Shown here piece by piece: positions 49,634 to 58,966 of a stretch of DNA of 64,000 bases. The notes under the pieces were generated by a model. That model saw only the letters and a program-made list of their open reading frames with translations, did not search any database and was not told where the DNA came from. The stretch is from 58-81 sp012729145. GTDB taxonomy: Bacteria > Synergistota > Synergistia > Synergistales > Thermovirgaceae. The stretch covers positions 37,032-101,031 of the forward strand of contig JAXGIW010000008.1 of assembly GCA_040770625.1 (NCBI GenBank), in the 5' to 3' direction. The translations under genes and the position numbers were made by a program. The first letter of the stretch is position 1, and every line of letters begins with the position of its first letter.

Positions 49634-49657
49634 GGGGAGCCGCAGGAGCGGCTCCCC
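49634..49657 (+). terminator. Intercistronic hairpin between dctP and dctQ
   Basis: Ten-base perfect arms GGGGAGCCGC (49634-49643) and GCGGCTCCCC (49648-49657) with an AGGA loop and no U tract. It probably stabilises the dctP message or attenuates the permease genes, giving the usual excess of binding protein. Confidence 0.65.
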
Positions 49658-49711
49658 TGTTCCCGTCCCGGGAGAGGCATCTGTCGGGGATCATCCGATA
49701 GGAAGGGAACG

Positions 49712-50224
49712 GTGCTAAGGATGTTCAAGTTACTTGACAGGATCGAAGAGTGGACCTGTGTCACAATGCTTTTCTTCATGGCCATGCTGGCCTTTGTCAA
49801 TGTGATCGTAAGGTACCTGACTGTTTTCTCTTTCTCCTTCTCGGAGGAGCTGCTTGTGAACCTCTTCGTCTGGATAACGATGCTCGGAGCTTCGATCGCG
49901 ACCCGGAAGGGGTCACTGATCGGCGTCAGTTATCTCTTTGACCGGATGCCCCCGTCGCTGAAGAAGTTATCGACCGCGGTATTCGTCCTCTGCGGAGTCA
50001 CCCTTTTCGGCCTTCTCACCATGCATGGGATCGATATGGTCAAGAGCGAGTTCAGGTCCGGAATGACCACGTACTCCATGGCGCTGCCTATGTGGATCTT
50101 CGGAATGGCCGTGCCTGTCTGTGCCTTTATCCTGATCCTGAGAACGATCCAGAGGGGCGTACATGAATGGAATGACCTGTCTGGTCCACAGACGGGGTCC
50201 TGCCCGGAGGTGGACCAAAGATGA
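49712..50224 (+). CDS. dctQ: TRAP transporter small permease (DctQ family)
   Basis: A 170-residue membrane protein with four hydrophobic helices; the family core FSFSEELLVNLFVWITMLGASIATRKGSLIGV is clear. GTG at 49712 follows AGGAAGGG; an ATG at 49721 is an alternative. Overlaps dctM by 4 bp. It forms the membrane unit with DctM. Confidence 0.88.
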   Translation: MLRMFKLLDRIEEWTCVTMLFFMAMLAFVNVIVRYLTVFSFSFSEELLVNLFVWITMLGASIATRKGSLIGVSYLFDRMPPSLKKLSTAVFVLCGVTLFGLLTMHGIDMVKSEFRSGMTTYSMALPMWIFGMAVPVCAFILILRTIQRGVHEWNDLSGPQTGSCPEVDQR

Positions 50225-51507
50225 GCATAGATCCGGGTGTTTTTCTGTTAGGCCTTTTCTTTATCTTCCTTGCCTTCAAGGTACCCATAGCCGTCGCTCT
50301 CGGCATGGCGGGGATGGCCGTCGTCTACTGGTACAACCTGGGAGCACAGATGTTCGCTCCCGTGTTCTTTGCCAACATCTCCAAATTCTCGCTACTGGCC
50401 ATTCCATTCTTCATCCTCGCCGGGGTCATCATGGGGAGGGCGAAGATCTCAGACAAGATCATCAGGCTGATCATGTTAATGGTGGGACCCGTGAGCGGAG
50501 GAATGGCAATTGTGACGATAATCACGGCCCTCTTCTGGGGAGCCGTTTCAGGTTCGGGGCCGGCTACCGTCGCCGCCCTTGGCACCATTCTGATCCCGGG
50601 CATGGTCAAGGCCGGTTACGACAGGGGTTTCGCTGCCGCCCTGACCTCATCGGCAAGCGGATTGGCCATAGTGATCCCTCCGAGCATCGGCTTTATCGTC
50701 TACGGTGTTATCACGGGAGCCTCGATCAGCGAACTGTTCCTTGCAGGGATAATTCCCGGGATCCTGGTGGGTCTCTTCCTTATAGTCGCTGCCTTTATCA
50801 TCTCCGTAGCGCGAGGCTACAAGGGCGACAGGTTCGGAACGGCAAAGGAGGTCCTAACGGCCTTCAAGGATGCCTTCTGGGCTCTGCTCACTCCAGTGAT
50901 AATCCTGGGGGGGATATATGGGGGGATCTTCACTCCCACGGAAGCCGCTGCTGTTGGAGTGGCCTACGGCCTTTTCGTAGGCTTTGTCGTCTACCGTACG
51001 CTCACCCTCAAGGATCTTTACGAACTCCTTGTGGACGCCTGCGCTTCTTCAGCGGTGGTGATGCTGGTAGTCGCCTTCGCCGGGATCTTCGGATGGGCCA
51101 TGATGGTCCTCGGGGTTGTTGAGAGGGTCTCCGAGGGAGTCATAGCCATGAGTTCCAACCCCTTCGTGGTGATAGCCCTGATCAACGTAATACTGATCAT
51201 ATCGGGGATGCTACTGGACGCCATATCTATCTATTACCTTCTGATGCCGATTTTCATGCCCGTCATCGCCCATTTCGGTTGGGACCCGGTCTGGTTCGGG
51301 GTGGTTATGACCATCAACCTTGCCATAGGCCAGGTAACGCCCCCCGTGGCGGTCAACCTGTACGTTGGCTGCAATGTGGCGGGGGTCTCCATGGACGAAA
51401 TATCCAGGGCGGTGGTTCCCTTCCTTCTGGCTTCTATCGCGGCCCTGGCGGTGATCGTCTACCTGCCGGGCATTACCCTTTGGCTGCCGAACCTGCTGAT
51501 GCGTTAG
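50221..51507 (+). CDS. dctM: TRAP transporter large permease (DctM family)
   Basis: A 428-residue membrane protein with about 12 helices. Family motifs are PFFILAGVIMGRAKISDKII, GSGPATVAALGTILIPGMVKAGYD, SASGLAIVIPPSIGFIVYGV and TPPVAVNLYVGCNVAG. It couples substrate entry to a Na+ gradient in characterised systems. ATG overlaps the dctQ stop. It is followed by the dehydrogenase genes with a 43-bp gap. Confidence 0.92.
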   Translation: MSIDPGVFLLGLFFIFLAFKVPIAVALGMAGMAVVYWYNLGAQMFAPVFFANISKFSLLAIPFFILAGVIMGRAKISDKIIRLIMLMVGPVSGGMAIVTIITALFWGAVSGSGPATVAALGTILIPGMVKAGYDRGFAAALTSSASGLAIVIPPSIGFIVYGVITGASISELFLAGIIPGILVGLFLIVAAFIISVARGYKGDRFGTAKEVLTAFKDAFWALLTPVIILGGIYGGIFTPTEAAAVGVAYGLFVGFVVYRTLTLKDLYELLVDACASSAVVMLVVAFAGIFGWAMMVLGVVERVSEGVIAMSSNPFVVIALINVILIISGMLLDAISIYYLLMPIFMPVIAHFGWDPVWFGVVMTINLAIGQVTPPVAVNLYVGCNVAGVSMDEISRAVVPFLLASIAALAVIVYLPGITLWLPNLLMR

Positions 51508-51550
51508 TGAATGTCCCGAACAACAAGATCATACACGGCAACAGGACCGG

Positions 51551-52582
51551 ATGATCATTTTCAGGAAGAGGGGTGGGGGATCCTTGAGCGCAAAGAAAGT
51601 TAAGGAGAAGAAGGGCCTGAACAAGTACCCCAGGACGCTTCTCGAGCAGTTCTACAGGACCATGCTTACAATAAGGTCTTTCGAAAAAAAGGTGGAGGAA
51701 AAGTTCCTGGCCGGCGAGATACCGGGTTTCGTTCATCTTTACATCGGCGAGGAGGCCATCGCAGCAGGGGTGATCTCGAACCTCTCCAGGGAGGATTTTA
51801 TCCAGAGCACTCACCGCGGTCACGGACACACCATAGCCAAAGGTGCCGATCTGAAGAGAATGATGGCCGAGATCTTCGGAAAGAAGGAAGGATACTGCAA
51901 GGGGAAGGGAGGCTCCATGCATATTGCCGATCTGAGCATCGGGATGCTGGGAGCCAACGGCGTTGTCGGAGGCGGTTTCAATATCGCCACCGGCGCAGCT
52001 CTGGCCACAAAGATGCAGGGCAAGAACAACGTATCGGTGGTCTTTTTCGGTGACGGGGCCTCCAATCGCGGTACCTTCCATGAGGCCGCGAACATGGCCG
52101 CAGTCTGGGACCTGCCCGTACTGTTCGTTTGTGAGAACAACCAGTATGCCTCTACCACTCCCTACATGACCACTACCTCCGTCGAGAACATTGCCGACAG
52201 GGCAGCGGGCTACGGGATGCCCGGGGTAATAGTGGACGGGAACGACATATTTGCAGTATACGAAGAGTCGCAAAAGCTGATCGACCGGGCGAGAAGGGGT
52301 GAAGGCCCGTCGCTTCTGGAGTGCAAGACCTACCGGGTAAAGGGACACTATGTGGGAGATCCGGAGCGATACAGGACAAAGGAAGAAGTTGACAAGGTCT
52401 GCGAGAGCAATGACCCCATCGACAGGTTCGAGTGCACCGTCCTGGACGGCAAGCTCTTCAGCAGGGAGGAGCTTGATGCGATAAAAGCCTCGGCCGGTAA
52501 GGAAGTCGAAAAGGCTCTCGAGTTCGCCAGGAATGCCGAGGAGCCGGAAATTTCGGAACTCTTCGCGGGCGTCTACGCGTAA
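51551..52582 (+). CDS. 2-oxoacid/acetoin dehydrogenase E1 alpha subunit
   Basis: A 343-residue thiamine-diphosphate enzyme subunit. FVHLYIGEEAIAAGVI, the substrate and ThDP region HRGHGHTIAKG, GGSMHI and the ThDP motif FFGDGASNRGTFHEAANMAAVW...NNQYA are of the AcoA/PdhA type. It decarboxylates the keto acid (or cleaves acetoin) and passes the acyl unit to E2. ATG at 51551 or TTG at 51584 (after GTGGGGG) are both possible starts. Acetoin and pyruvate/branched-chain types cannot be separated with certainty, so I give no symbol. Confidence 0.88.
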   Translation: MIIFRKRGGGSLSAKKVKEKKGLNKYPRTLLEQFYRTMLTIRSFEKKVEEKFLAGEIPGFVHLYIGEEAIAAGVISNLSREDFIQSTHRGHGHTIAKGADLKRMMAEIFGKKEGYCKGKGGSMHIADLSIGMLGANGVVGGGFNIATGAALATKMQGKNNVSVVFFGDGASNRGTFHEAANMAAVWDLPVLFVCENNQYASTTPYMTTTSVENIADRAAGYGMPGVIVDGNDIFAVYEESQKLIDRARRGEGPSLLECKTYRVKGHYVGDPERYRTKEEVDKVCESNDPIDRFECTVLDGKLFSREELDAIKASAGKEVEKALEFARNAEEPEISELFAGVYA

Positions 52583-52603
52583 GGATGGGTTGGTGAAAGG
52601 ATC

Positions 52604-53575
52604 ATGAGAGAGATCACGTTCTCACAGGCCACGCTGGAAGCTATGGACGAGGAGATGACCCGTGATGAAAGGGTTTTCGTCATGGGTGAGGATATCGCAA
52701 GGCAGGGTGGGATCTTCGGACAGTTCAAGGGGCTTCCCGACAAGTTCGGGAAGGACAGGGTGAAGGACACTCCCATAAGTGAGACGGCCATCGTCGGAGC
52801 GGCCATAGGAGCTGCCCTGACGGGCATGAGACCTGTAGCGGACATGCACTTTGCCGATTTCATGGGCGTCTGCATGGACGAGATATTCAACCAGATGGCG
52901 AAGATACACTATATGTTCGGAGGCCAGAGGTCTGTCCCTATGGTGCTGAGGGCTCCTGACGGACTTATCAACCAGGCAGCGGCACAACACTCCCAGAGCA
53001 TAGAGGCCTGGTTCATGCACATCCCGGGGCTGAAGGTGGTCATACCCTCCAACCCTGCCGATGCGAAGGGGCTTCTGAAATCTGCCATAAGGGACGATAG
53101 TCCAGTGATCTACTTCGAGCACAAGGCCCTTTTCAACACCCGCGGAGCTGTCCCTGACGGCGAGGTGTTGTCCCCTATAGGCAAGGCCAAGGTGGCAAGG
53201 GAGGGTAGCGATGTGACCCTTGTATCCTACTCTCACTGCATGGGTCTTTCCCTGAAGGCGGCGGATATCCTTGCCGGCGAAGATGTATCGGTGGAGTGCA
53301 TAGACCTCAGGACCATCTCTCCTATCGACAAGGAAACCATTCTTGCCTCGGTGGCCAAGACCACCAGGCTTGTTATTGCCCACGAAGCGGTTAAACAGGG
53401 AGGTGTGGGAGCCGAGATATCGGCCATAGTAGCCGAAGAGGGGATCGACTTCCTCGACGCCCCCATTGTTAGGGTAGGAGCCCCCTTTACTCCGGTGCCC
53501 TTTGCCCGGCCTCTAGAACAGGCCTACAGGGTCACCCCCGAGAAGATCGCCGAAGCGATCCGGGGACTCTTCTGA
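52604..53575 (+). CDS. 2-oxoacid/acetoin dehydrogenase E1 beta subunit
   Basis: A 323-residue transketolase-like subunit that completes the E1 heterotetramer. FVMGEDIARQGGIFGQFKGL and SETAIVGAAIGAALTGMRPVADMHFADF hold the ThDP-activating glutamate region; the C-terminal transketolase domain has HEAVKQGGVGAEISAIV. It follows E1 alpha by 21 bp. Confidence 0.9.
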   Translation: MREITFSQATLEAMDEEMTRDERVFVMGEDIARQGGIFGQFKGLPDKFGKDRVKDTPISETAIVGAAIGAALTGMRPVADMHFADFMGVCMDEIFNQMAKIHYMFGGQRSVPMVLRAPDGLINQAAAQHSQSIEAWFMHIPGLKVVIPSNPADAKGLLKSAIRDDSPVIYFEHKALFNTRGAVPDGEVLSPIGKAKVAREGSDVTLVSYSHCMGLSLKAADILAGEDVSVECIDLRTISPIDKETILASVAKTTRLVIAHEAVKQGGVGAEISAIVAEEGIDFLDAPIVRVGAPFTPVPFARPLEQAYRVTPEKIAEAIRGLF

Positions 53576-53609
53576 GAGGACTCCCGGTAATGACATGTGA
53601 GGATAACCG

Positions 53610-55112
53610 ATGGAACAGGTGACCATGCCCAAGCTCGGCCTGACCATGACGGAGGGTACCGTTTCGAAGTGGAAGGTCTCCCCTGGTGACAGGATAAAAA
53701 AGGAGGAAGTGCTCCTGGTCGTTGCCACCGACAAGCTGACCTACGATGTGACGTCACCTATCGATGGTGTCGTACTTGAGATACTGGTCAAAGAGGGCGA
53801 GAGTGTTCCCGTTGGCAAAGTCCTGGCGGTCCTGGGAGAGGCGGGAGAAAAGGTATCTGCCGCGGATCGGCAAGGGGAGAGGCCCGAACCTGGGCCAGAA
53901 GAGGCAGTGGAGCGACCCTCAACCTCGATACCTCTGTCCAGAGGAGTTGGAACGAATGAGGATGTTCCCGGGCCAGAAAGCAAGGGGCAGACAGCTGCGG
54001 CGTCACCCCTCGCAAGGAAGTGGGCAAGGTCTTTTGGGCTCGACATCGGCGCTATCGAAGGTAGCGGTCCCGGTGGCCGGGTAGTGAAGGACGATGTTAT
54101 GAAGGCCTCGACAAGGTCCCGTGCTACCCCGTTGGCGCGGAAGATCGCAAGGGAGGCTGGTATCAGCGTTCAGGAGATATCAGGGACAGGCCCGATGGGT
54201 CGAACCACCGCCGGAGATGTGAAGGCATACCTTGCTTCACCTCCCAAGGAGAGGATCAGGGTCTCCCCTGTGGCCGCTAGGCTGGCGGAAGACCTGGAAG
54301 TACCTCTGGGGACGATCAAGGTGTCCGGCAGGATCATGAAGGGCGACGTGCTCGAGGCAGCCTGTGCAGCGAAAGAGAGTAAAACTGTGAATAGGAGGGT
54401 TCCTCTCACCCCGATGCGGAAGGTCATCGCCGAGAGGATGACCTTCAGCGCTTCGACCATCCCGTCGGTCTTCTTCAACATCGAGACCGATTTCACCGAG
54501 TTCATCGGTTTCAGGAAGGCCTTGAACGAGGAGCTTGAAGGGAGCGGGGTCAAGGTCTCCTTCAACGATATCCTTATGAAGATCTGCGCCAGGGCCCTGG
54601 TGGAGATGCCCATGGCCAACGCCTCATACGATCCCGGGCGGAACGAGTACATCCTGCACGACGATATCAACATCGGGATAGCTGTTGCCGTAGAAGGTGG
54701 ATTGCTGGTCCCGAACGTCAAGAAAGTACAGGAAAAACCCTTGCCCGTGATCGCCATGGAATCGCTGGAGCTGGTCAACAAGGCGAGGAAGAGCAGGCTT
54801 CTCCCGGAAGAGATGCAGGGGGGGACCTTTACGATCACCAACCTGGGGATGTTCGGGATCCATGATTTCATCCCCATCATCAACCCACCCGAGGCCTGCA
54901 TCCTGGCAGTGAACGTGGTCACCGAACGCCCGGTCTGCAGGGACGGGCAGGTGGTAGTAAGACCCATGTCAATGATAGGCCTTACGGCCGATCACAGGAT
55001 CCTCGATGGAGCCGATGCAGCCAGGTTCCTTGCCCGGGTCAGGGAGCTGGTGGAAAAACCCTGGATGACCCTTGTCCAGGAGTGGCAGACAGATAAATGG
55101 AGCGTGAACTGA
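53610..55112 (+). CDS. Dihydrolipoamide acyltransferase E2 with three E3/E1-binding domains
   Basis: A 500-residue E2. Residues 1-75 form a lipoyl domain with the modified lysine in VVATDKLTYD. After a Pro/Glu-rich linker come three peripheral-subunit-binding-like domains starting near residues 131, 172 and 218 (SPLARKWARSFGL, TPLARKIAREAGI, SPVAARLAEDLEV). The first two carry GSGPGGR or GTGPMGR; the third is degenerate (VSGRIMKGDV). Residues about 265-500 form the catalytic domain with TADHRILDGADA (His of HxxxDG near 460). Usual E2 proteins have one such binding domain. Confidence 0.92.
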   Translation: MEQVTMPKLGLTMTEGTVSKWKVSPGDRIKKEEVLLVVATDKLTYDVTSPIDGVVLEILVKEGESVPVGKVLAVLGEAGEKVSAADRQGERPEPGPEEAVERPSTSIPLSRGVGTNEDVPGPESKGQTAAASPLARKWARSFGLDIGAIEGSGPGGRVVKDDVMKASTRSRATPLARKIAREAGISVQEISGTGPMGRTTAGDVKAYLASPPKERIRVSPVAARLAEDLEVPLGTIKVSGRIMKGDVLEAACAAKESKTVNRRVPLTPMRKVIAERMTFSASTIPSVFFNIETDFTEFIGFRKALNEELEGSGVKVSFNDILMKICARALVEMPMANASYDPGRNEYILHDDINIGIAVAVEGGLLVPNVKKVQEKPLPVIAMESLELVNKARKSRLLPEEMQGGTFTITNLGMFGIHDFIPIINPPEACILAVNVVTERPVCRDGQVVVRPMSMIGLTADHRILDGADAARFLARVRELVEKPWMTLVQEWQTDKWSVN

Positions 55113-56878
55113 TGGCGACTATGATCACCATGCCCAAGCTGGGGCTTACGATGACGGAAGGTTCCGTCCTGGAATGGAAGAAGAATGAGGGGGATACCCT
55201 GAAGAAGGGTGAGGTCGTTCTTGTGGTAGCGACGGAGAAGCTTACCTACGAAGTTGAGGCCCCCGATGACGGGTTGCTCCTCAGGATAGCCGTCAAGGCC
55301 GGTGAGACCGTTCCGGTCGGGGCGATCCTGGGTGCTATCGGAGAGAAGGGGGAAGAGCCAGATCTCGGAGTCGCCGTAGCAGAAGAGGTCCCAACCTCGA
55401 AAGATGAGGCCGCTTCGGAAAGAGAGCAAGAACGGCCCACTGGTTCATTGAAGGGTACCGAACCCGCTCCGGCGAAGGGAGACACAGGTAAACGGGTGGT
55501 GGTCATTGGCGGCGGCCCCGGGGGATATGTAGCTGCCATTAGAGCAGCCCAGCTGGGCGGCAATGTCACCCTGGTGGAGAAAGAGAGGCTGGGAGGTACC
55601 TGCGTAAACGTGGGCTGCATACCCACCAAGGCCCTTCTTCACTCGGCGGAGGTGAATCGTACGGTTGAAGATGCCGCCGAAGCAGGTTTGAAGGTGGGTT
55701 CTTTGGAAGTCCAATGGGACGTCGTCCAGGAGCGCAAGGACCAGGTCGTGAAGCAGCTCTCACAGGGCATTAAGGCGCTTCTATCGGCTCACGGCGTTGA
55801 GATCATCACTGGGGAAGCCTCGTTCATGGATGACAGGAACATCCTGGTCCGGTCCGGGGAAGGTGACAGGAAGATCGAGAGTGATGCCGTGATCGTTGCC
55901 ACTGGTTCGGAGGCATCCCTTCCCCCCATCTCCGGCGTGGAGCTCGGTGGTGTAGTAACAAGCACTGGAGCCCTCTCTTTCGATAAGATCCCATCGAGGA
56001 TGGTCATCATCGGTGGCGGTGTGATAGGTGTAGAATTTGCCTCCATATATGCCGATTTCGGATGCAGCGTGACGATCATCGAAATGCTGCCCCAGATACT
56101 GCCGGGTGCAGACGGTGAAGCTGTTTCCGCCCTCAGGAAGGTTCTCGAGGCAAGGGGTATTACAATTCACACCGGGGCAAAGGTTGGATCCATAGAGGCA
56201 GCCGGGTCATCGCTGGTCATTTCTGCCGATCTTTCCGGCAGGGAAGAGAAGATCGGAGCCGACAAGGTCCTCGTGGCGGTGGGGCGCAAGCCTTTCACGG
56301 AAGGATTGAACCTGGAGGCGGCAGGAATAAGGATCGAGAGGGACAGGATCAGCGTCGACAAGTCCATGCGCACAAGTGTGCCCCATATCTTCGCCGTGGG
56401 TGACTGCTGCAGCCCGATCATGCTGGCTCACGTGGCAATGATGGAAGGAGAGGTCGCTGCGGGCAACATTTTCGGCCTCGATGAGAAGATGGACTACAGC
56501 ACTACCCCAGGTTGTGTCTACACCTCACCGGAACTGGCCTGGGCAGGCCTTACCGAGGAAGAGGCGAAGAAGAGAGGTCATAAGGTAAGAAAGGGTGTCT
56601 TCCCAATGATAGGGAACGCCAAGAGCCTGATCTCCGGGGAGACCCGGGGAATGGTAAAGATAGTCGCCGACGAGAAGTACGGAGAGATCCTGGGTGTACA
56701 CATAGTCGGCGCGAGAGCCACGGACCTCATATCCGAGGCTTCCCTCGCCATCAGGCTCGAAGCCACCCTGGACGAAGTGGCCGAAACGATCCATGGTCAT
56801 CCCACGTTCTGTGAAGCTACGAGAGAAGCTGTCCTTGCCGGTCTTGAAAGGGCAATTCACAGCATACCCCGGGTCTGA
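55112..56878 (+). CDS. lpdA: Dihydrolipoyl dehydrogenase (E3) with N-terminal lipoyl domain
   Basis: A 588-residue E3. Residues 1-80 are a lipoyl domain with the lysine in VVATEKLTYEVE, very like the E2 domain. After a linker the flavoprotein begins near residue 128 (RVVVIGGGPGGYVAAIRAA), with the redox disulfide in GTCVNVGCIPTK, the NAD site VIIGGGVIGVEFASIYADFG and the active His in HGHPTFCEA. It reoxidises lipoate with NAD+. The ATG overlaps the E2 stop (TGATG); an upstream ATG at 55097 lies within E2. Confidence 0.93.
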   Translation: MATMITMPKLGLTMTEGSVLEWKKNEGDTLKKGEVVLVVATEKLTYEVEAPDDGLLLRIAVKAGETVPVGAILGAIGEKGEEPDLGVAVAEEVPTSKDEAASEREQERPTGSLKGTEPAPAKGDTGKRVVVIGGGPGGYVAAIRAAQLGGNVTLVEKERLGGTCVNVGCIPTKALLHSAEVNRTVEDAAEAGLKVGSLEVQWDVVQERKDQVVKQLSQGIKALLSAHGVEIITGEASFMDDRNILVRSGEGDRKIESDAVIVATGSEASLPPISGVELGGVVTSTGALSFDKIPSRMVIIGGGVIGVEFASIYADFGCSVTIIEMLPQILPGADGEAVSALRKVLEARGITIHTGAKVGSIEAAGSSLVISADLSGREEKIGADKVLVAVGRKPFTEGLNLEAAGIRIERDRISVDKSMRTSVPHIFAVGDCCSPIMLAHVAMMEGEVAAGNIFGLDEKMDYSTTPGCVYTSPELAWAGLTEEEAKKRGHKVRKGVFPMIGNAKSLISGETRGMVKIVADEKYGEILGVHIVGARATDLISEASLAIRLEATLDEVAETIHGHPTFCEATREAVLAGLERAIHSIPRV

Positions 56879-56910
56879 GCAGTGTCGGTACCTGGAATGG
56901 GGAGGGGCCA

Positions 56911-57903
56911 ATGAAATATATCGAGAACCGGAAGACCGACCCCAGGTTCAACCTTGCCCTTGAAGAGGTGCTCTTTCAGTCCTTAGATGAGAAAGAGGAG
57001 GGTTTCTTCCTTCTCTGGCAGAATGAGCCTACCGTAGTGGTTGGGAGGTTCCAGAACACCCTTGAAGAGATCAACGTCCCCGTGGTCAGGGAGAAGGGCA
57101 TCCACGTGGTACGGCGTCTGTCCGGTGGAGGTGCCGTCTACCACGACCTGGGAAATCTGAACTTTACCTTTATCCTCAGGACCGAAAACCCCCAGAACCT
57201 GGACTTCAGGAAATTGACTGAACCGGTAATATCGGCCCTCTGGAGCCTGGGCGTGGACGGAGGCCTGGTCGGCAGGAATGACCTGGTGATCCAGGGCAAG
57301 AAGTTCTCGGGCAATGCCCAGTACATGCGTGAGGGGAGACTCCTTCACCACGGCACCATCCTTTACGACAGCGATATGGACGTTCTCGAAGAGGTGCTCC
57401 AGGCAGACCCGGACAAGTTCAAATCCAAGGGGGTCAAGTCGGCAAGAAGCCGTGTGACCAACATAAGGTCCCACCTCAAGGGAGAACCTGATATTGAAGT
57501 TTTCAGGAGGGCGCTCCTTTTCACTGTAAAGGAGCGGTGGCCCGGTCTTGAGATCTCCCCGCCGGACCCATCGGTGCAGGAAAAGGCCGCGGCCCTCGCG
57601 GAGAGCAAGTACGGGACCTGGGACTGGAACTACGGGGCCTCACCGGAGTTCGACCTTCGGAAGGAAAGACGTTTCGGCTTCGGGAAGGTGGATGTCAGGC
57701 TCAACGTCCGAAAGGGAAGGATAACCTCCTGCAGGATCTTCGGGGACTTTTTCGGCAACGGGGATATCGCCGGCCTTGAGAATGGTCTTGCGGGAACGCA
57801 GTTTTCCGAGAAGGGCCTTTCGGGGATGCTGAAACGGGTAGATGTGAGCCATTACATTTCAGGGATGGACAGCCGTTCATTCATGGAACTGGTCCTGGAG
57901 TAG
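56911..57903 (+). CDS. lplA: Lipoate-protein ligase A
   Basis: A 330-residue ligase that activates lipoate with ATP and attaches it to the E2 and E3 lipoyl lysines encoded just upstream. Motifs: WQNEPTVVVGRFQNTLEEIN, VVRRLSGGGAVYHDLGNLNF, GRNDLVIQGKKFSGNAQ and LHHGTILYDSDM; the C-terminal accessory domain is present. It is placed 32 bp after the E3 gene, so complex and lipoylation are coordinated. No lipoyl synthase is in the window, suggesting scavenging of lipoate. Confidence 0.92.
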   Translation: MKYIENRKTDPRFNLALEEVLFQSLDEKEEGFFLLWQNEPTVVVGRFQNTLEEINVPVVREKGIHVVRRLSGGGAVYHDLGNLNFTFILRTENPQNLDFRKLTEPVISALWSLGVDGGLVGRNDLVIQGKKFSGNAQYMREGRLLHHGTILYDSDMDVLEEVLQADPDKFKSKGVKSARSRVTNIRSHLKGEPDIEVFRRALLFTVKERWPGLEISPPDPSVQEKAAALAESKYGTWDWNYGASPEFDLRKERRFGFGKVDVRLNVRKGRITSCRIFGDFFGNGDIAGLENGLAGTQFSEKGLSGMLKRVDVSHYISGMDSRSFMELVLE

Positions 57904-57915
57904 CTCCAGGACCAG
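57889..57915 (+). terminator. Terminator hairpin with the lplA stop codon as its loop
   Basis: Twelve-base perfect arms CTGGTCCTGGAG and CTCCAGGACCAG flank TAG, the stop codon of lplA. Followed by TTCCGTAACGTTTTGC. Likely end of the operon. Confidence 0.6.
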
Positions 57916-58325
57916 TTCCGTAACGTTTTGCATGGATCAATGATCTGCAGGTAATGTCGTCTGTCTCCTCAAATTCTTCGGCGGCGTGGAAGTTGCCCCC
58001 CTGCGGTCCGGCGACGAGAGCGGGGATCCACAACCTTCCTCCGGTATAGCAGAAGTCATACACGCCGGAAAAGCAACTGGACTCAGGAGCACGACCCGTT
58101 GCTCTCTCCATAACCCCGGAAATCCCAGTCACCATAGGTCAAGAAATTGAGAGGTTATCTGAGGTCAGACCTTAGTTGGAGGTCGTGATCTTGCTTTTTC
58201 TTTCTACTTTTGCGACGGGCAATACCATGTCAAACATTTTGTTGCATGCCATTTGTAGAGTTAAATTGCTATATTGACACTCAAAAACCGACCCTATACT
58301 CAAAATCCATAAAGGGAGTGTATCG
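57916..58325. other. Intergenic region before a pseudogene
   Basis: About 410 bp with no gene I can support. A TTGACA-like box (from about 58276) with TATACT 15 bp downstream may be the old promoter of the pseudogene that follows; the spacing is short. Confidence 0.4.
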
Positions 58326-58816
58326 TTGGTGAAGAAAAGGGTTATTACTGCGCCATTGGTCTTATTTGTTCTGTCCCCCGTAGCATTTGCCGCAGAGCCT
58401 ATCAAGAAAGGTTATGTTGCGAATCTGACGGGCGACGCGGGGAGTCCACGAGAAGAATGGCGCGATCATAGCATTGGAGTAGATCGACGCGGCCGGAGGA
58501 GCACTCGGTCGTCCACTGGAACTTGTTGTCTACGATGTGAAGGCCAAGGCAGAGGATGCCATCAGTGCCGTCAGGCGATCGATCCTTGATGACCGGGTTC
58601 CCCCTCTTCTCAAGGAGAAGACCGTCGTCCCACTCTTCTTCGGGGATGCCCGCAGCCGCTAGGGCTACGCTGTTGACACCTGGATATGGGTGCAGACCCT
58701 GGTCAGCAGCAGAAGGTGATCCCTCACTGCGTCGGCAACGGCTGAATTATAACAGCATGGAGTATCGGGGAGTTCCCCTTGAGCCCACAAGGGAAGTGAC
58801 AATACAGGTATAATAG
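58326..58816 (+). pseudogene. Decayed branched-chain amino-acid-binding protein (LivK-like)
   Basis: The first frame reads a signal peptide and mature start (KKRVITAPLVLFVLSPVAFA, then EPIKKGYVANLTGDAG). At about 58438-58441 the homology moves by +1 frame to GVHEKNGAIIALE, where TAG at 58480-58482 replaces a probable GAG codon. The same frame continues IDAAGGALGRPLELVVYDVK and on to a stop near 58662. These segments are classic Peripla_BP_6. A normal protein has about 370 residues, so most of the centre is also missing. The part after 58662 is only weakly recognisable. No permease or ATPase genes of a Liv system are nearby. Confidence 0.75.
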
Positions 58817-58966
58817 TAATAAAATAAAACTTAGAAGGAATCCAGTGAAGATCTGTCTTCATTTCAAAGACGAGAGGTATATAATCGCCTTGTTCCTGGT
58901 TTTGGGAAACAAAGACATCGCAACTGTCCCCGTCACCTCCTATGTCGAAAGAAAGGGTGATGCACT

